64,000 nt of DNA from Bordetella parapertussis (GTDB lineage Bacteria > Pseudomonadota > Gammaproteobacteria > Burkholderiales > Burkholderiaceae_B): assembly GCA_945895265.1 (NCBI GenBank), contig CAMDEF010000013.1:11817-75816 (forward strand). Reading direction: 5' to 3'. The notes beneath the pieces were generated by a model. The model was given only the letters and a program-made list of their open reading frames with translations. It did no database searches and was not told the DNA's origin. The stretch's first letter is position 1, and every line of letters starts with the position of its first letter. Below are positions 26,341 to 35,490 of this stretch, in pieces. The position numbers and the translations under genes are program-made.

Positions 26341-27483
26341 ATGCAACTAGAGATAACGCCAGAGCTTGCAGAACTTCGTGCCGCGTTACGTCGGTTTACG
26401 ACAGAAGTCCTTGAGCCCCTTGCCCTTGAAATTGATCAGACCGGTGAGGTACCGACCAGGGCCTGGGATGTCATGCGCGCGCAGGGCTATCTCGGTATGC
26501 GTATGCCAGCGCAATTTGGTGGCGGCGATGTTGATCTATCAACCTATTGTTTGGCGCTTGAAGAATTTAGCCGATCGCATCGCATTTTTACCTTGATGTT
26601 AGATGCAACAAGTGGCTTAAATCCGATTGCGATTGCGAAGTTCGGAACACCTGCACAGCAAGAACGCTATCTTGACGGCTTATGTACCGGACGTTTATTA
26701 GCCTCCTTTGCGCTGACCGAGCCCGGCGCCGGGTCTGATGCGCAGGCGATTTCTACCAAGGCAGAAAAAACGCTCACGGGCTGGCGCTTAAATGGTCGTA
26801 AACATTACATCAGCGGAGCACACCAGGCAGATGTTTTGCTGGTGATGGCGGTCAACGACGCTGAGAAACGATCTCGCGGCGGGATTTCTGCCTTTTTGGT
26901 GGATAAAGGTACACCTGGCTTAACGATCACACGCGTCGACGCCACCATTGGTTCAGATCCGATCAAGATTTGCGAATTGACTTTTGAAGATTGTGAGATT
27001 CCAAACTCGGCGGTGCTTGGTGAAGTCGGGCAAGGGTTCAAAATTGCGATGAGTTCTTTGGTCAGTGGTCGCATGGGTATTGCTTGTTCGTGTATTGGCG
27101 CTGCCGATCGTCTGCTTGAGATGTCGGCGGCCTATGCACGTGAACGCCATACCTTTGGTAAGCCTCTGGCCGAGCGTCAGGCGATTCAGTGGATGTTGGC
27201 CGATTCTGCGACCGAACTGGCGCAGGCTCGAGCGTTAACGTATGAAACCTTACGCCAGATTGAAGCGGGCGAGAACGTTGGTGCCGCGGCTAGTATGTGC
27301 AAACTTGCGGCCTCTGAAATGGTGGGTCGAATGGCTGACCGTGCTGTTCAAATTCATGGGGGGGCTGGTTTGGTGAGAGGTGTGCCGGTCGAGCGGTTCT
27401 ATCGTGATATCCGCCATTACCGAGTTGGCGAAGGTTCTTCAGAAATTCAACGGATGCTGATTGCGCGTGAGGTGCTGGGATGA
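26341..27483 (+). CDS. acyl-CoA dehydrogenase
   Basis: This 380-residue FAD enzyme oxidises an acyl-CoA at the alpha-beta position and passes electrons to ETF. The family landmarks are FALTEPGAGSDAQ near 121-133, RHTFGKPLAERQAIQ near 264-278, QIHGGAGLVRG near 338-348 and the ending VGEGSSEIQRMLIAREVLG. E364 in that ending is in the position of the catalytic base of several branches. AGAAGAGA precedes the ATG. It overlaps the thiolase-like gene by four bases, within the same operon. Confidence 0.93.
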   Translation: MQLEITPELAELRAALRRFTTEVLEPLALEIDQTGEVPTRAWDVMRAQGYLGMRMPAQFGGGDVDLSTYCLALEEFSRSHRIFTLMLDATSGLNPIAIAKFGTPAQQERYLDGLCTGRLLASFALTEPGAGSDAQAISTKAEKTLTGWRLNGRKHYISGAHQADVLLVMAVNDAEKRSRGGISAFLVDKGTPGLTITRVDATIGSDPIKICELTFEDCEIPNSAVLGEVGQGFKIAMSSLVSGRMGIACSCIGAADRLLEMSAAYARERHTFGKPLAERQAIQWMLADSATELAQARALTYETLRQIEAGENVGAAASMCKLAASEMVGRMADRAVQIHGGAGLVRGVPVERFYRDIRHYRVGEGSSEIQRMLIAREVLG

Positions 27484-28667
27484 CACGGGTCAATGGGTCG
27501 CGCAGACCGCCGCTCAACGCTGTGATTGTTGGTATTGGCGAGAGCACCGTTGGGCGAGTCCCTCATCTTGATGCCTTGGGCTTACAGCGGATGGCAGCTG
27601 CAAACGCCCTGGCTGATGCAGGGTTAACGTTTGCCGATGTGGATGGCTTGTTAACAACGCCAATCCGTGTCGAAAATTGGGCAATGCCCTGTGGTGTGGT
27701 CTCGGAAGGGTTAGGGATACAGGCGCGTTATCTGGCCACCTTGGATGTCGCCGGCGCCTCAGGTGTTGCGATGGCGCATCATGCAGCCATGGCGGTCGCC
27801 TCTGGGCAGTGCGAAACGGTCTTATGTGTCGCAGGGCAAAATATGTTGTCGTTTCAGTCGAGTGGCGATTCCGTAAAAAAACTGGCCGATGCTGGTTGGG
27901 CACACCCTGACTTTGAGATGCCTCACGGCCCGCTGGTCCCTACCTTGTATGCACTGGCGGCGCAACGTCACATGCACGAATACGGAACCACCCACGAGCA
28001 ACTCGCTCAAGTGGCGGTGACGATGCGTGAAAATGCCTCTTTGAATCCACTTGCTTTTAAAAAAGAGCTAATTTCAATTGCTGATGTGATGCAGTCTCGT
28101 ATGATCACCTCGCCGTTAAGAATGTTGGATTGCGCCTTAATGTCAGATGGAGCCGTGGCATTTATTGTGACAACGCCAGAGCGTGCCCGTGATCTAAAGC
28201 AAATGCCAGTTAAGCTTTTGGGCCATGGCTATGGACACTCGCACACCTATATTGGTGACTATAAAAATGTGACCACTACGGGTGCGGTTCGTTCGGGCCA
28301 AGAGGCCTATGCGATGGCGGGTTTGACGCCTCGTGATATCGATGTGGCTCAACTGTACGACTGTTTCACCATCACTGTTTTGATTGAGCTTGAAGATCTT
28401 GGCTTTTGTGCCAAAGGTGAGGGCGGGCACTATGTTGCGAGCCAAGGGATTGGCCTACATAGTCCTCTACCAGTGACGACACATGGGGGCTTGTTGTCAG
28501 CAGGCCATCCCGGCTTAGCGGGTGGAATGTTTCATTTAACAGAGGGGGTGCGTCAATTACGTGGTCAAGCACAAGCGCGACAGGTGCCGGACGCACAAGT
28601 GGTGCTAGTGCATGGTAATGGTGGGATTATTGGCTTGCACAATACCTTGATTCTAGGAAAAGGCTAA
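27480..28667 (+). CDS. thiolase-fold protein without catalytic cysteines
   Basis: This 395-residue protein of the thiolase superfamily is in the SCP2/acetyl-CoA acetyltransferase-like branch. The nucleophilic cysteine position reads AGASG (residues 91-95), so the cysteine is replaced. The C-terminal cysteine position reads VHGNGG (377-382), also without cysteine. The histidine of the AGHPG motif (H343) remains, as does a YDCF segment at 293-296. Relatives of this type, such as Ltp2, act with a DUF35 partner as retro-aldolases on branched acyl-CoA. A DUF35 gene follows directly here. A retro-aldol role is inference. Confidence 0.87.
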   Translation: MTRVNGSRRPPLNAVIVGIGESTVGRVPHLDALGLQRMAAANALADAGLTFADVDGLLTTPIRVENWAMPCGVVSEGLGIQARYLATLDVAGASGVAMAHHAAMAVASGQCETVLCVAGQNMLSFQSSGDSVKKLADAGWAHPDFEMPHGPLVPTLYALAAQRHMHEYGTTHEQLAQVAVTMRENASLNPLAFKKELISIADVMQSRMITSPLRMLDCALMSDGAVAFIVTTPERARDLKQMPVKLLGHGYGHSHTYIGDYKNVTTTGAVRSGQEAYAMAGLTPRDIDVAQLYDCFTITVLIELEDLGFCAKGEGGHYVASQGIGLHSPLPVTTHGGLLSAGHPGLAGGMFHLTEGVRQLRGQAQARQVPDAQVVLVHGNGGIIGLHNTLILGKG

Positions 28668-28672
28668 TTCGA

Positions 28673-29095
28673 ATGACGACCCCCGTGAACCCGCTCAGTA
28701 GCCATCAATATTGGGAAAGTCTGCGCGCACAAGGGTTTAGTTTGCCCCAATGCCAAACATGCAAAGAGTTTCACTTTTACCTTCGCCCTGCTTGCCCTGC
28801 CTGCGGCAGTTTGGATATTCAAGCCGTTGTCACGAGCGGTCGCGGCAACGTCTATAGTTTTTCAATTGTCTATCGTGCGCCAAGCCCAGCCTTCGAAAAA
28901 GATGTTCCGTACGTGGTTGCGATTGTGGCAACTGATGAAGGCCCTCACTTGATGACTCGCTTGATCAAGGTCAAGCCTGAGGAAGTGACGGTTGGAATGC
29001 GAGTGATGGTAAATGGCTGGCGTACACGCGGTGAGCCAGCAGGACGGGTGTCGGAGGGGGCAGCTCCGCCTTTGTTTGAGCCTGAGTCGTTGTGA
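28673..29095 (+). CDS. DUF35 zinc-ribbon/OB-fold protein
   Basis: This 140-residue protein has an N-terminal rubredoxin-like zinc ribbon (C27-x2-C30 and C41-x2-C44) followed by an OB-fold domain (VTSGRGNVYSFSIVYRAP onward). DUF35 proteins pair with thiolase-fold proteins and are needed for their activity in several acyl-CoA pathways. The gene starts five bases after the thiolase-like gene, so a complex of the two products is likely. AAAGG lies upstream of the ATG. It ends the acyl-CoA operon before a Bug receptor gene. Confidence 0.9.
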   Translation: MTTPVNPLSSHQYWESLRAQGFSLPQCQTCKEFHFYLRPACPACGSLDIQAVVTSGRGNVYSFSIVYRAPSPAFEKDVPYVVAIVATDEGPHLMTRLIKVKPEEVTVGMRVMVNGWRTRGEPAGRVSEGAAPPLFEPESL

Positions 29096-29205
29096 TGTTT
29101 GATTTGTTTGACCGAAGCCGCGCCGATTTTAAGGCGTGGTTTCTTTAAGAGCCTCAGCCTGTTGGGTGGGGAGGAAAGTAACGCTAACTTACAAAGAGTC
29201 CAATC

Positions 29206-30204
29206 ATGACTGCATACTTTTTTGGTTTGAATCGCTTAGAAAAGAATCTCATTGGCTTGGCCAAGCTTTTAATCGCAATGTCTGTGACGACGGGCGCTTT
29301 GGCTGCCGATTATCCAACTCGCACGATTACCGTGATTAACCCGTGGACGGCAGGCGGGCCCGCAGATACTGTCGCCAGACCGATCTTGCAGAAGCTTTCA
29401 GAAGCGCTTAAGCAACCTGTTGTCTTAGAAAATAAGGCGGGTGCAAATGGTGTGATTGGCGCAAACTATGTCGCGCGCGCAACGCCCGATGGCTACACAC
29501 TATTGTTTTCGCACGTTGGCCCAATCACGATTAGCCCAGCTGTACAAAAAGAGATGCCTTTTGATTCGGTGCGTGACTTTGCGCCCATCACGCAGATTGT
29601 GTCAGCGCCAACAGTCTTAGTGGTTCGTCCAGATTTGCCGATTCATAATCTAAAAGAGTTTGTTGAATATGCGCGAGAAAATCCGGGCAAGCTGTCATAT
29701 GGCTCAGTGGGTACCGGTAGCACCACGCACCTTGCTGGCGAAATTCTGGCAACGATGGCCAAGGTCAATATGCTGCATGTCCCCTACAAAGGGGCGGCAC
29801 CCGTGATGACTGATTTGCTGGGTGGGCAAATCAATTGCACCTTTTTAAATATCGCAGCGTTAATGCCTTACATCAAATCTGGTCAAGTTCGGCCGATCGG
29901 TGTGAGTACACTCAAGCGTTCACCTTTGCTGTCAGAGTTACCGGCAATTGCTGAGACCTATCCAGGCTTTGAGGTGAACTCGTGGTACGGCATGATGGCT
30001 CCCGCCAAGACACCGGCAAACATCGTGAATCTTTTGCAAAAAGAAGTTGCCAAGATTTTGCAAATGCCTGAGATCATCCAGACTTTGCAGGCCGTTGGCT
30101 TATCTGTCGAGGGGACAACCCCTGAGCAGTATGCCGAACAAATTAAACGTGACCTGAGTCGCTGGCAAACTGCTGTCACGAAGGCGGGCATTCAGAAGCA
30201 ATAG
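29206..30204 (+). CDS. Bug family (TctC) tripartite tricarboxylate receptor, copy 5
   Basis: This periplasmic receptor of 332 residues has a signal peptide with a longer basic n-region (core around LLIAMSVTTGALAA) and the mature motif ITVINPWTAGGPADTVARPI. The loop reads WTAGGPAD rather than the common FPPGGGTD, so its ligand site may differ. VVLENKAGANGVIG and VPYKGAAPVMTDLLGGQ follow. It lies 110 bases after the DUF35 gene on the same strand, so it may serve uptake of the substrate of that operon. Confidence 0.9.
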   Translation: MTAYFFGLNRLEKNLIGLAKLLIAMSVTTGALAADYPTRTITVINPWTAGGPADTVARPILQKLSEALKQPVVLENKAGANGVIGANYVARATPDGYTLLFSHVGPITISPAVQKEMPFDSVRDFAPITQIVSAPTVLVVRPDLPIHNLKEFVEYARENPGKLSYGSVGTGSTTHLAGEILATMAKVNMLHVPYKGAAPVMTDLLGGQINCTFLNIAALMPYIKSGQVRPIGVSTLKRSPLLSELPAIAETYPGFEVNSWYGMMAPAKTPANIVNLLQKEVAKILQMPEIIQTLQAVGLSVEGTTPEQYAEQIKRDLSRWQTAVTKAGIQKQ

Positions 30205-30369
30205 TGAGTCAGGATTGCGACTTCTTGGAACGTTAATCTCGTTCGTCTGAGTGAACAGTGTCGTTTGCGCTTGAACAGTCAAATTTTAAGCGGCTATAAA
30301 ACTGAGGTTCGTCAGTAAAGCGCGACGACGGTGTTTCAGATGGCTGGGGAGCAGGGCGGGTTGCAGATT

Positions 30370-30591
30370 TCAGCGTTCAATGATCGCCAACACTTGACCT
30401 TCGCTGACCGAGTCACCCTCGTTGACACAAATTTCAACCAGGGTACCGCCGTCTTCAGCGACTAAGGGGATTTCCATTTTCATCGATTCAATAATCAGTA
30501 CGGTATGCTCTGTATCAAGAGTTTGACCGATCGTTGTTTCAATCTTCCAGATTGATCCAGTGACTTCTGCTTTTAATTCGTGCCGACTCAT
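30370..30591 (-). CDS. stand-alone biotinyl-domain (BCCP-like) protein
   Basis: This 73-residue protein is just one biotin/lipoyl attachment domain. The motif E35-S-M-K-M sets K38 as the biotinylation site, and the flanking hydrophobic strands and the final VLAIIER are typical. In other bacteria such small carriers serve biotin-dependent carboxylases. No biotin carboxylase or carboxyltransferase gene is in this window, so the partner must lie elsewhere. It diverges from the CitE-like gene with 84 bases between them. Confidence 0.9.
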   Translation of the reverse strand: MSRHELKAEVTGSIWKIETTIGQTLDTEHTVLIIESMKMEIPLVAEDGGTLVEICVNEGDSVSEGQVLAIIER

Positions 30592-30675
30592 GTTGTGGAT
30601 TCCTGTGGGGCGAGTGCCAAGTGAGTTGGCGTCATTATAAAATCAATCTTGATTATGAATGAAAAGGATCGCTGT

Positions 30676-31539
30676 ATGCGCAGTAAATTATTTGTACCCG
30701 CCTCGCGGCCTGCACTATTTACAAAAGCGTTGGCAAGCGCCGCAGATGCCATTTCTTTCGATCTTGAAGATGCTGTCGAAGAAAACAGCAAGCCTGCAGC
30801 TCGCGCAGCGTTACAAACGCTGTTTAAAGACGATTTGTCGGCCCATCATAAACTGATTGTGGTTCGAATCAACGCGATTGATACGCCTCATTGTTTGGCA
30901 GATCTTGATGCGGTCGTCTGCTCTGCTACGCACACTGTGAATATCCCAATGGTCGAAGATCCTGACACCATCCGAGCGATCGCAGTTGAGCTTGAGCGAC
31001 TAGAGCGAGCACGAGGCTTAACACGGCCAATTGGTATTTTGGTCAATATTGAGTCACCCAAGGGTCTGCGCCGCGCCGCAGAACTCGCCTGCGCTCACCC
31101 ACGTGTCGTAGGTTTACAGATCGGTTTTGGTGATCTATTGGCACCCTTAGGTATTGTGTCGTGCGAGCCCGCAGCGTTACAAGCAGTGCGTGTTGCCGTG
31201 CGCTTTGCCGCGGGCGAAGCAGGTATTCATGCATACGACGGCGCATTTGTTGATATTGCCAACCCTGAAGCATTTAAGCTTGATGCGCAAGCGGCACAAC
31301 GGTTGGGATTTTCAGGAAAAAGCTGTATTCATCCAACACAGATCGCTTTGGCAAATGAGGTGTTTCGACCGAGCGACGCGGCGATCGCGCATGCTGTCAG
31401 AGTGCTCGAAGCGACTCGCCAAAAATTAGCAGAAGGGGTTGGGGCGTTTGTCGTTGATGGCCGACTGATTGATGGTCCGTTCATTACCGAGGCCGAACAT
31501 ACCGTGGCTCTTGCTAGGCGTTTGGGGCTACTGACATAA
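30676..31539 (+). CDS. HpcH/HpaI aldolase / citrate lyase beta subunit (CitE-like)
   Basis: This 287-residue TIM-barrel protein of the CitE-like family cleaves or forms C-C bonds in acyl-CoA esters such as malyl-CoA or citramalyl-CoA, using a magnesium ion. The start MRSKLFVPASRPALFTKAL, the FDLEDAVEENSK segment near 28-39 and IESPKGLRRAAELA near 128 are characteristic. ATG 30676 is supported by AAGGA upstream. No CitD or CitF partner is adjacent, so true citrate lyase is unlikely. A stand-alone lyase or thioesterase is more probable. Confidence 0.88.
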   Translation: MRSKLFVPASRPALFTKALASAADAISFDLEDAVEENSKPAARAALQTLFKDDLSAHHKLIVVRINAIDTPHCLADLDAVVCSATHTVNIPMVEDPDTIRAIAVELERLERARGLTRPIGILVNIESPKGLRRAAELACAHPRVVGLQIGFGDLLAPLGIVSCEPAALQAVRVAVRFAAGEAGIHAYDGAFVDIANPEAFKLDAQAAQRLGFSGKSCIHPTQIALANEVFRPSDAAIAHAVRVLEATRQKLAEGVGAFVVDGRLIDGPFITEAEHTVALARRLGLLT

Positions 31540-31596
31540 CGCGCGACGAGCTTGTTTTTGGGTCGAAAACAGCTTAATTGGTTTTTCGTCGACCTG

Positions 31597-31656
31597 TCTG
31601 GTGCTCTGAGCACCAGATGGTTACGGTAATCCTCCCTCTAAACAGCGAGGATTACC
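31597..31656. terminator. two perfect hairpins between convergent genes
   Basis: CTGGTGCT (31598-31605) pairs with AGCACCAG (31609-31616), and GGTAATCCTC (31625-31634) pairs with GAGGATTACC (31647-31656). Both stems are perfect. They lie between the ends of the CitE-like gene and the nitroreductase gene, where a bidirectional terminator is expected. T runs are weak. Confidence 0.55.
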
Positions 31657-31666
31657 ATAGCTGCTG

Positions 31667-32284
31667 TCAAACAATCGTCAGTACGTCATCCACTGGCAAG
31701 CGAGGCTTTTGAGGCCAATTACCAGGTGCTGCGTAGCCAACGGCTACCAGCATGGCCGGGATGTCGTTAGCAGAGAGTTTAAATTCGCGCGAAACATCTG
31801 CAGGCACAAACCCAATCATGGGGCCCGTGACCAGACCCATCCCCTGCGCCGCTAACATCAACGTCATTGCACCCATTGAGGCAGAACGAATCGCTTCGTC
31901 GCGTTGACGCTCTGGGTTGTTTTCATGACCACCAGCAGCCATAGCAACCCAGCTATCGCACATGGCTTGATCAAGCACACCCGCATCGACCGAAGGCTTT
32001 AACGCCTTGGCCAACGTTTTGTGCGCCTCGAGCGTGCCGCAGACAATAAATGTCACTGCTGCATCAACGATTTTTTGCTGGCCATACGAAACAGCCTTCA
32101 AGCGCTCTTTGGCTTCTTTAGACTGCACAGCGATGAATTTCCAGTTTTGAAAATTAAAGGCAGTGGGGGCACGGGTGGCCAGACGCACGAGTTCTTTAAT
32201 TTGTGCGGCACTAAGTGCTTTGGTAGGGTCAAACAGGTTGGCTGAAATACGCTGTTCGATGATTGTATGGATAGGACTTGTCAT
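31667..32284 (-). CDS. nitroreductase family protein
   Basis: This 205-residue FMN-dependent oxidoreductase is the second nitroreductase-fold protein in the window. The segment RISANLFDPTKALS is the divergent FMN-phosphate region, and RAPTAFNFQNWKFIAV is the conserved flavin-contact strand. The C-terminal LMLAAQGMGLVTGPMIGF is typical. ATG 32284 is preferred over a TTG further upstream. The gene stands alone, with convergent CitE to the left and about 170 bases to the next gene. Its substrate is unknown. Confidence 0.87.
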   Translation of the reverse strand: MTSPIHTIIEQRISANLFDPTKALSAAQIKELVRLATRAPTAFNFQNWKFIAVQSKEAKERLKAVSYGQQKIVDAAVTFIVCGTLEAHKTLAKALKPSVDAGVLDQAMCDSWVAMAAGGHENNPERQRDEAIRSASMGAMTLMLAAQGMGLVTGPMIGFVPADVSREFKLSANDIPAMLVAVGYAAPGNWPQKPRLPVDDVLTIV

Positions 32285-32452
32285 GGTGTGGCTCAATCTG
32301 TAAAAAATAAAGAATTAAAAATAAAAAATGATCAATGATTACTATTTTAATCAAACGACTATCAGAAAAAAATGATATTCGCTCTCGGGATATGACGATG
32401 CCCGCGATGGACAACGCTATAGCCTGCCTCGTTGTTTATGACCGAACAGGCC

Positions 32453-35400
32453 TTACGGCGTTAACGCTTGCACTAATAGCTGTGCCGTGTGAATAGCCTT
32501 CACTTCAGCACCATCGTGTATTTGATGTCGGCAACTCGTGCCATCGGCCACCACCACTGTGCTCGCTGCGCGATTACGTACGGCCGGTAAAAGCGAAAGC
32601 TCAGCCATCTGCATCGAGGCTTGATGGTGTTCGGCCTCGTAGCCAAAGCTACCTGCCATGCCGCAACACGAAGACTCAATGGTTGAGACCTTTAGCTCTG
32701 GGATCCAACTCAACACTGTTTGCACTGGTGTGAGCGCATCAAAGGCCTTTTGGTGGCAATGACCGTGCAGCAACGCATTGTTGTAATCAATGGCTTGTAG
32801 ATTCAGTTTAAAACGCCCGGCTTTTTGTTCACGAACTAAAAACTCTTCGAATAAAAAGGCTTGCTGCGCAAGTTGTTCGGCCTCAGCACCATAACCGTAG
32901 TGCAAAAACTCGTCGCGTAGCGTCAGCAGGCACGACGGCTCGAGCCCGACAATTGCAATGCCCTTTGTCACATAAGGGATCAGCGTGTCGAGCGTGCGCC
33001 TTGCTTCGGCTTTAGCCTGATCGATGAGCCCAGCCGACAAAAATGTTCGACCACAGCACAGCGGACGTTCGCCTGCACGCACATTCAAATGTACGGTATA
33101 GCCCGCAGCTTGAAGTACCCGCTGCGCAGCGTGCGCATTTTCAGCTTCAAGATAATTGCTGAAGGTATCGACAAAAAGTAATACGTCTTTAGCGCTTGTC
33201 TTGGTTGCAGTGTTGTCGCTTGCTGCGGTATTGATGTTTTGTGTGCTACTTAAAAAGGGCGCTTTAAATTTCGGTAATGAACGTGCGGTTGCAAAGCCCA
33301 GCGCGCGCTTAACGAGCGCTCCAAGCACCGGCGTTGCTTCGGCGATACTTAACAAACTGCCAAAACGACTCGCCCAAGGTGCGTAATGGGGCATGAAGGC
33401 AATCAGGCGCTCTCGTAGCGTTAAGCCGTGTAACTTGCCCCATGCTGCACGAGCTTCAATTTTTATCTTGGCCATGTCGACGCCGGTCGGGCAGTCGCGC
33501 TTACAGCCTTTACAGGACACACACAAATCCAACGCATCCTTGACCTCTACGCTGGCTAAGCCCGCTTGCCCAACCTGGCCTGATAGAGCGAGACGCAACG
33601 TATTGGCGCGCCCCCGGGTGACATGTTGTTCGTCTTTAGTGATGCGATAACTCGGGCACATGGTGCCCGCATCAAATTTGCGGCAATGGCCGTTGTTATT
33701 GCACATCTCGACAGCAGAAGCCAGTCCGTTACTGAGGTCTAAGCCCGTACCAGGCTTGGTCTCGTCACCGGTTAAGGGATCACGTAAGACGTTCCAGGCT
33801 GACCAGTCCAGACCGGTTTGAAGCGGAGGGACTTGATAGCCGGGTGCATAGCGAAAATTGCTTCGGTCATCCATCTTTGGCGGTCGAACAATTTTGTCTG
33901 GATTGAAGCGATTGTCTGGATCAAAGAGGGCTTTGATTTCGGTAAAGGCTTGATGAATGCGTGGGCCGTACTGCCACGACACCCATTCACCTCGGCATAA
34001 GCCGTCGCCATGCTCGCCCGAGAAGGCACCTTTGTATTCACGCACTAACGCAGACGTTTCTTCTGCAATGGCACGCATCTTGACGGCACCATCGCGGCGC
34101 ATGTCTAAAATCGGACGAACATGCAGCGTGCCGACGCTCGCGTGGGCGTACCACGTGCCCTCGGTACCATAACGATGAAAGACTTCAGTCAGGCGGTCAG
34201 TGTATTGAGCAAGATGCTCGAGGGGTACCGCGCAGTCTTCGACAAAAGAGACAGGTTTGCCATCGCCTTTCATGCTCATCATGATGTTCAGACCGGCTTT
34301 ACGCACATCCCATAAGGCCTTTTGTGCTTGAGCCTCTGGCATCTTAACGACACTGTTGGGCAGCCCCTGATCGCTAAGCAGGGCATCCAAGTCCTCTAGC
34401 TTTTGAACAAGTGTGGCGTGCTCTTCGCCTGCAAACTCGACCAGCAAAATCGCAGCAGGTTGACCAAGCAGGGCTTTTTCGACGACTGGCCGAAACGCTG
34501 GATTCGATAGCGCCAGCTCAATCATGGTGCGATCAACCAATTCAACCGCGGTCGGTTTGAGCGTCACAATATGTTGCGCCGAATCCATCGCTTTATAAAA
34601 GCTTTGAAAGTTCACAACCCCCAACACTTTGTGTACGGGAAGAGGGCATAACTTGAGTGTAATTTGACGACTGTAAGCTAAGGTGCCTTCTGAGCCGACG
34701 AGCAGATGCGCAAGATTTGCGACACCATCATCGGTATAGGCACGCGGATTTTGGCAATCAAATAAATCGATGTTGTAGCCGGCGACGCGGCGCAATACTT
34801 TTGGAATACGCTCTGCAAGTTCGGCGCGCTCACGGGTGGCAATCGTTTTGAGTGACTGCAGTATGTGTTGTAGTCGGGCGCCAGACACAGGCGTGTTTAA
34901 TGAACCAAAGTTTGCCTGTGTGCCATCGGCCAACACGGCATCAACGCTAAGCACGTTATGCACCATGTTCCCGTATTCGATTGAGCGTGAGCCACACGAG
35001 TTATTGCCGGTCATGCCGCCGATCGTGCACTGCGCGCTCGTCGACACGTCAACCGGAAACCACAAACCATGGGGCTTGAGCCACGCGTTTAAGTGATCGA
35101 GCACCATGCCAGGCTCGACGGTGATGGTCATTGCGTTCGCGTCAAAAGCAATCACGTTGCAAAGGTATTTGCTGTTGTCGATAATCAGTGCGTCGCCGAC
35201 GGTCTGTCCGCATTGACTCGTGCCAGCACCCCGTGAAAGGACCGCCACGTTTTGATCACGGGCGATCTCAAGTGTGCGCAGCACGTCTGCTTGATCGCGC
35301 GGCACCACTACGCCGATGGGGGTGATTTGATAGATCGAAGCATCGGTCGAATAGCGCCCCCGCGAGGCGGTATCAAACAGGACCTCGCCGCGTAAGTTTT

Positions 35401-35488
35401 TGGCGAGTAACTGGGCGAGCGGCGAAGCACCGCCCGCGTTAGCAGGAAAAAAATGCAGGGGCTTTGCGATTGCGGTCGGTGAGAGCAC
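32453..35488 (-). CDS. fused FAD-linked oxidase / Fe-S 2-hydroxyacid dehydrogenase
   Basis: This 1011-residue protein fuses a GlcD-type FAD domain with a GlpC-type Fe-S part. The PCMH FAD-binding domain spans roughly 35-190 (SRGAGTSQCGQTVGD; MTGNNSCGSRS), and the FAD-oxidase C-terminal domain runs to about 560. Two ferredoxin-like clusters follow (CNNNGHCRKFD...MCPSYR near 600 and CVSCKGCKRDCP near 655). CCG-type segments (LCCGRTFLS, CHCHQKAF, SSCCGMAGSFG) end the chain. Such fusions oxidise D-lactate, D-2-hydroxyglutarate or glycolate and feed the respiratory chain. It begins two bases after the glyoxylate aminotransferase gene, so the operon suggests glycolate/glyoxylate handling. Confidence 0.9.
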   Translation of the reverse strand: MLSPTAIAKPLHFFPANAGGASPLAQLLAKNLRGEVLFDTASRGRYSTDASIYQITPIGVVVPRDQADVLRTLEIARDQNVAVLSRGAGTSQCGQTVGDALIIDNSKYLCNVIAFDANAMTITVEPGMVLDHLNAWLKPHGLWFPVDVSTSAQCTIGGMTGNNSCGSRSIEYGNMVHNVLSVDAVLADGTQANFGSLNTPVSGARLQHILQSLKTIATRERAELAERIPKVLRRVAGYNIDLFDCQNPRAYTDDGVANLAHLLVGSEGTLAYSRQITLKLCPLPVHKVLGVVNFQSFYKAMDSAQHIVTLKPTAVELVDRTMIELALSNPAFRPVVEKALLGQPAAILLVEFAGEEHATLVQKLEDLDALLSDQGLPNSVVKMPEAQAQKALWDVRKAGLNIMMSMKGDGKPVSFVEDCAVPLEHLAQYTDRLTEVFHRYGTEGTWYAHASVGTLHVRPILDMRRDGAVKMRAIAEETSALVREYKGAFSGEHGDGLCRGEWVSWQYGPRIHQAFTEIKALFDPDNRFNPDKIVRPPKMDDRSNFRYAPGYQVPPLQTGLDWSAWNVLRDPLTGDETKPGTGLDLSNGLASAVEMCNNNGHCRKFDAGTMCPSYRITKDEQHVTRGRANTLRLALSGQVGQAGLASVEVKDALDLCVSCKGCKRDCPTGVDMAKIKIEARAAWGKLHGLTLRERLIAFMPHYAPWASRFGSLLSIAEATPVLGALVKRALGFATARSLPKFKAPFLSSTQNINTAASDNTATKTSAKDVLLFVDTFSNYLEAENAHAAQRVLQAAGYTVHLNVRAGERPLCCGRTFLSAGLIDQAKAEARRTLDTLIPYVTKGIAIVGLEPSCLLTLRDEFLHYGYGAEAEQLAQQAFLFEEFLVREQKAGRFKLNLQAIDYNNALLHGHCHQKAFDALTPVQTVLSWIPELKVSTIESSCCGMAGSFGYEAEHHQASMQMAELSLLPAVRNRAASTVVVADGTSCRHQIHDGAEVKAIHTAQLLVQALTP

Positions 35489-35490
35489 GT

